Under the pieces are notes generated by a model. The model saw nothing but the letters and a program-made list of their open reading frames with translations, made no database searches and was not told the origin of the DNA. A DNA stretch of 41,024 nucleotides from Acanthaster planci (lineage: Eukaryota; Echinodermata; Asteroidea; Valvatida; Acanthasteridae). Numbering within the stretch: the first letter of the stretch is position 1; each line of letters starts with the position of its first letter. The stretch lies in NCBI RefSeq assembly GCF_001949145.1, contig NW_019091725.1, positions 1 to 41,024 of the forward strand. The letters are read 5' to 3'. This document shows positions 39,206-41,024 of this stretch, in pieces. Position numbers and translations under genes: made by a program.

Positions 39206-39601
39206 AAAACACAGTCGGGATCTGTCTGGTCTGGGAACCAGACAGCGTTATTATGTAGCTCCCCAGAGCAAGACATTGCCAATGAACATTGATGAATGAT
39301 GAACCGAAACGCAGACGATGTTTGGGATCTAGTGTGAACTCGTTGCCAGACCAAATAGCGTGGCATTTGTGTAACGCCCACCATTCCCTCGTCCAATCCC
39401 CATCCCGCGGCCCGTGCGATGATGACGCCATCCATGAAAGTACCCGACGACTGTTGTTTTGACATTAATTGTAATCATGTGTACACGTACATGTACACAC
39501 AAGGTCTTTACGAGCGATACACAGTAGCTGATATAACAGCTTTCGGATCACCGTCTCTAGTGCTGTCTGGTTCCCAGACCAAACAGATCCCGACTGTGTT
39601 T
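39206..39601. repeat. MITE-like element, 396 bp with 40-bp inverted repeats
   Basis: The left arm starts with ACACAGTCGGGATCTGTCTG (39209 on) and the complement of the right arm (39562-39601) matches it at 39 of 40 positions. Each arm also contains an internal palindrome, GTCTGGT...ACCAGAC. The 315 bp between the arms have no coding potential. No clear target duplication was found. Confidence 0.75.
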
Positions 39602-41024
39602 GGCATCGGAAATGCTATCGGAAGATAGTTGCTGAAGTTACGATGTAGGTAAACGAATTGCCGAAACACGCCAAATCGAAACCAAAATTGCACGGACTTC
39701 TACAGATTGGAATCGCCCAAAGTAATACATCAGAGTATTGATGGGGTGAGTGATCCATACACGCAAAAGGGGTTGCATAGAAGGAATTTTCGGTGAGTCC
39801 CAACTTTTTGAATGGATCGCTGCGGGGCCTGGTGGGATACGGAGGGAGTACATTAGACATGGTAGACTGGCCCCCAGTCTGGGGCTAGATTACCCCAGAA
39901 CCATGGTGTTATGTATGCATGTAAATGTTGCAAGTAGGGAGTTCGATGGCATTACCCCACGTACATGAAGTTAGACAGTATCTGCTAGTGCTAGTGTGTA
40001 AAAACTCAATGACAAAACCCCGAGGTGAAAATAGGAATCATCAATATTTCACCTTTTGTGATCCTCTTGTAGGCCTACTTTTAAATTGTAGCCAAGAACT
40101 TTCTCCTTCAAAACTTCTCATTAGTTTGGAATAAATTGAGGTAGGCCTAGGCTATAGCACCCGAAAAATAAATTGGAAAGAACAATGAGTCAGAGAGCTT
40201 TGCAGTCAAGTGGTAGCAGCTTCAGAGAGGACACCATTTTGCAAATCAATTCTCAAAAACCTTTGAAGTCTGAGTTCTCTTCCTATTCTTGTAAACCCTC
40301 TCTCAGTTGTTTTTATGCAATATTTGCATCAAAGCGGCTCTGAGCTTTCGACTGATAACTTTTCCGGTAATTTCACTAAAAAAGTGTAAAAAATACACCA
40401 TTTAATGCTGCCGAATTTCATGGGAAAACTGACAAATATCATAAAAAAGACCATTTCAAAGGGGAGAGAAGGTACACGTATGTAAAAATAGTATTTTGGG
40501 AAAGTTTGGAGTGTGCTGATTCTAACAGTATGTGTTGCTGTGGCGATAAAATGCGGTTTTTGTATGTTCGTGAACTGTCGGATTTAGAAATTTTCCCCAT
40601 CCGCATTAGTTCCACATTGCTGCGCTTGTACATGTATACTGTGACTGGTTCCTGTCCTGTCTCAGTCCTCCTAATGCATATAATACGGACCACGACCAGT
40701 CCAATGATGCGCGATGGATCGTGTCATTGCCAACCTTGACTCCAAGGGTGTATCTGCGATCTTTCACTGGGGACCAACATGTCACGGCAAGATAGTACCC
40801 ATGGGAATAAGGTTGCGTTGTTGGACTGGTCGCTTTTGGTTTATATACGCCTGGAGTACTGCGACAGGATGGGAACCAGTCTTCGTTTCAAAGGACATGC
40901 GCCACAGTGCAAAGCTCATGATGTGTGGATTGTTGGTAAAGAGAGAGGCAGGATCGTAAGTGAAATGTCTGGATTTTGCTAAAAATTAGCTGGTTACACG
41001 GTCCAAAACGGGAAGAATTCCATA
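39602..41024. other. Non-coding right end of window
   Basis: Only short, unconvincing open frames. No domain, repeat family or RNA gene recognised. Confidence 0.4.

Noticed and set aside
40714-40982. Two overlapping plus-strand frames near the right end
   Set aside because: No recognisable domain, no conserved copy in the window and no exon signals convincing enough to call a host gene.
1-41024. Prokaryotic features (operons with ribosome binding sites, CRISPR, tRNA)
   Set aside because: No regular spacer arrays, cloverleaf sequences or Shine-Dalgarno patterns; transposon families and gene decay point to an animal genome.

Overview
This window looks like animal nuclear DNA, probably from an aquatic invertebrate. 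That is an inference from the transposon families present; the species cannot be read from the sequence. It is almost wall-to-wall mobile DNA. I recognise no host gene, tRNA, rRNA or CRISPR array. Nearly every coding region is broken by frameshifts and stops, so most entries are pseudogenes of endogenous viruses or transposons.

Layout. (1) 1-5044, minus strand: a Polinton/Maverick-like element (E1) with an A32/FtsK-type packaging ATPase, a protein-primed family-B DNA polymerase and a small acidic ORF. (2) 5734-14399 (copy A), 15325-22093 (copy B, inverted) and 22494-30550 (copy C): three diverged members of a second Polinton/adintovirus-like family. Each has two convergent gene blocks. One block runs major capsid protein (MCP), packaging ATPase, a conserved 'LTPAEQEKL' protein, a small basic protein, a small membrane protein and a coiled-coil membrane protein. 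The facing block ends in a protein with a C-terminal membrane anchor that I call the EGYNNN protein. Copy A keeps a retroviral-type integrase, an HNH-like gene, a TFIIB-like gene and an intact cysteine-repeat ORF. Copy C keeps a second type of PolB and most of the MCP. Copy B has deletions and an internal inversion. (3) 14600-15120: the C-terminal end of a non-LTR retrotransposon between A and B. (4) 31707-37245: a decayed Ty3/gypsy retrotransposon (Gag, protease, RT, RNase H, integrase) with a small inverted-repeat element inserted in RNase H, followed at 37587-38092 by an SGNH-hydrolase-like ORF. (5) 38.1-41.0 kb: non-coding DNA with two inverted-repeat (foldback/MITE-like) elements.

How the parts fit. 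The A/B/C genes form a virus-like set: capsid, genome packaging, protein-primed replication (PolB), integration (integrase) and possibly late transcription (TFIIB-like). At the point where the two convergent blocks meet, all three copies carry a hairpin followed by a T-run, with different primary sequences. This suggests a shared transcript-end signal and is the most striking non-coding pattern here. Other notable points are an out-of-frame gene overlap kept in two copies, an MCP-ATPase junction made by deletion, and lineage-specific cargo (HNH, TFIIB-like, Cys-repeat, SGNH). Identifications rest on motifs I can see and on family knowledge; no database search was possible.
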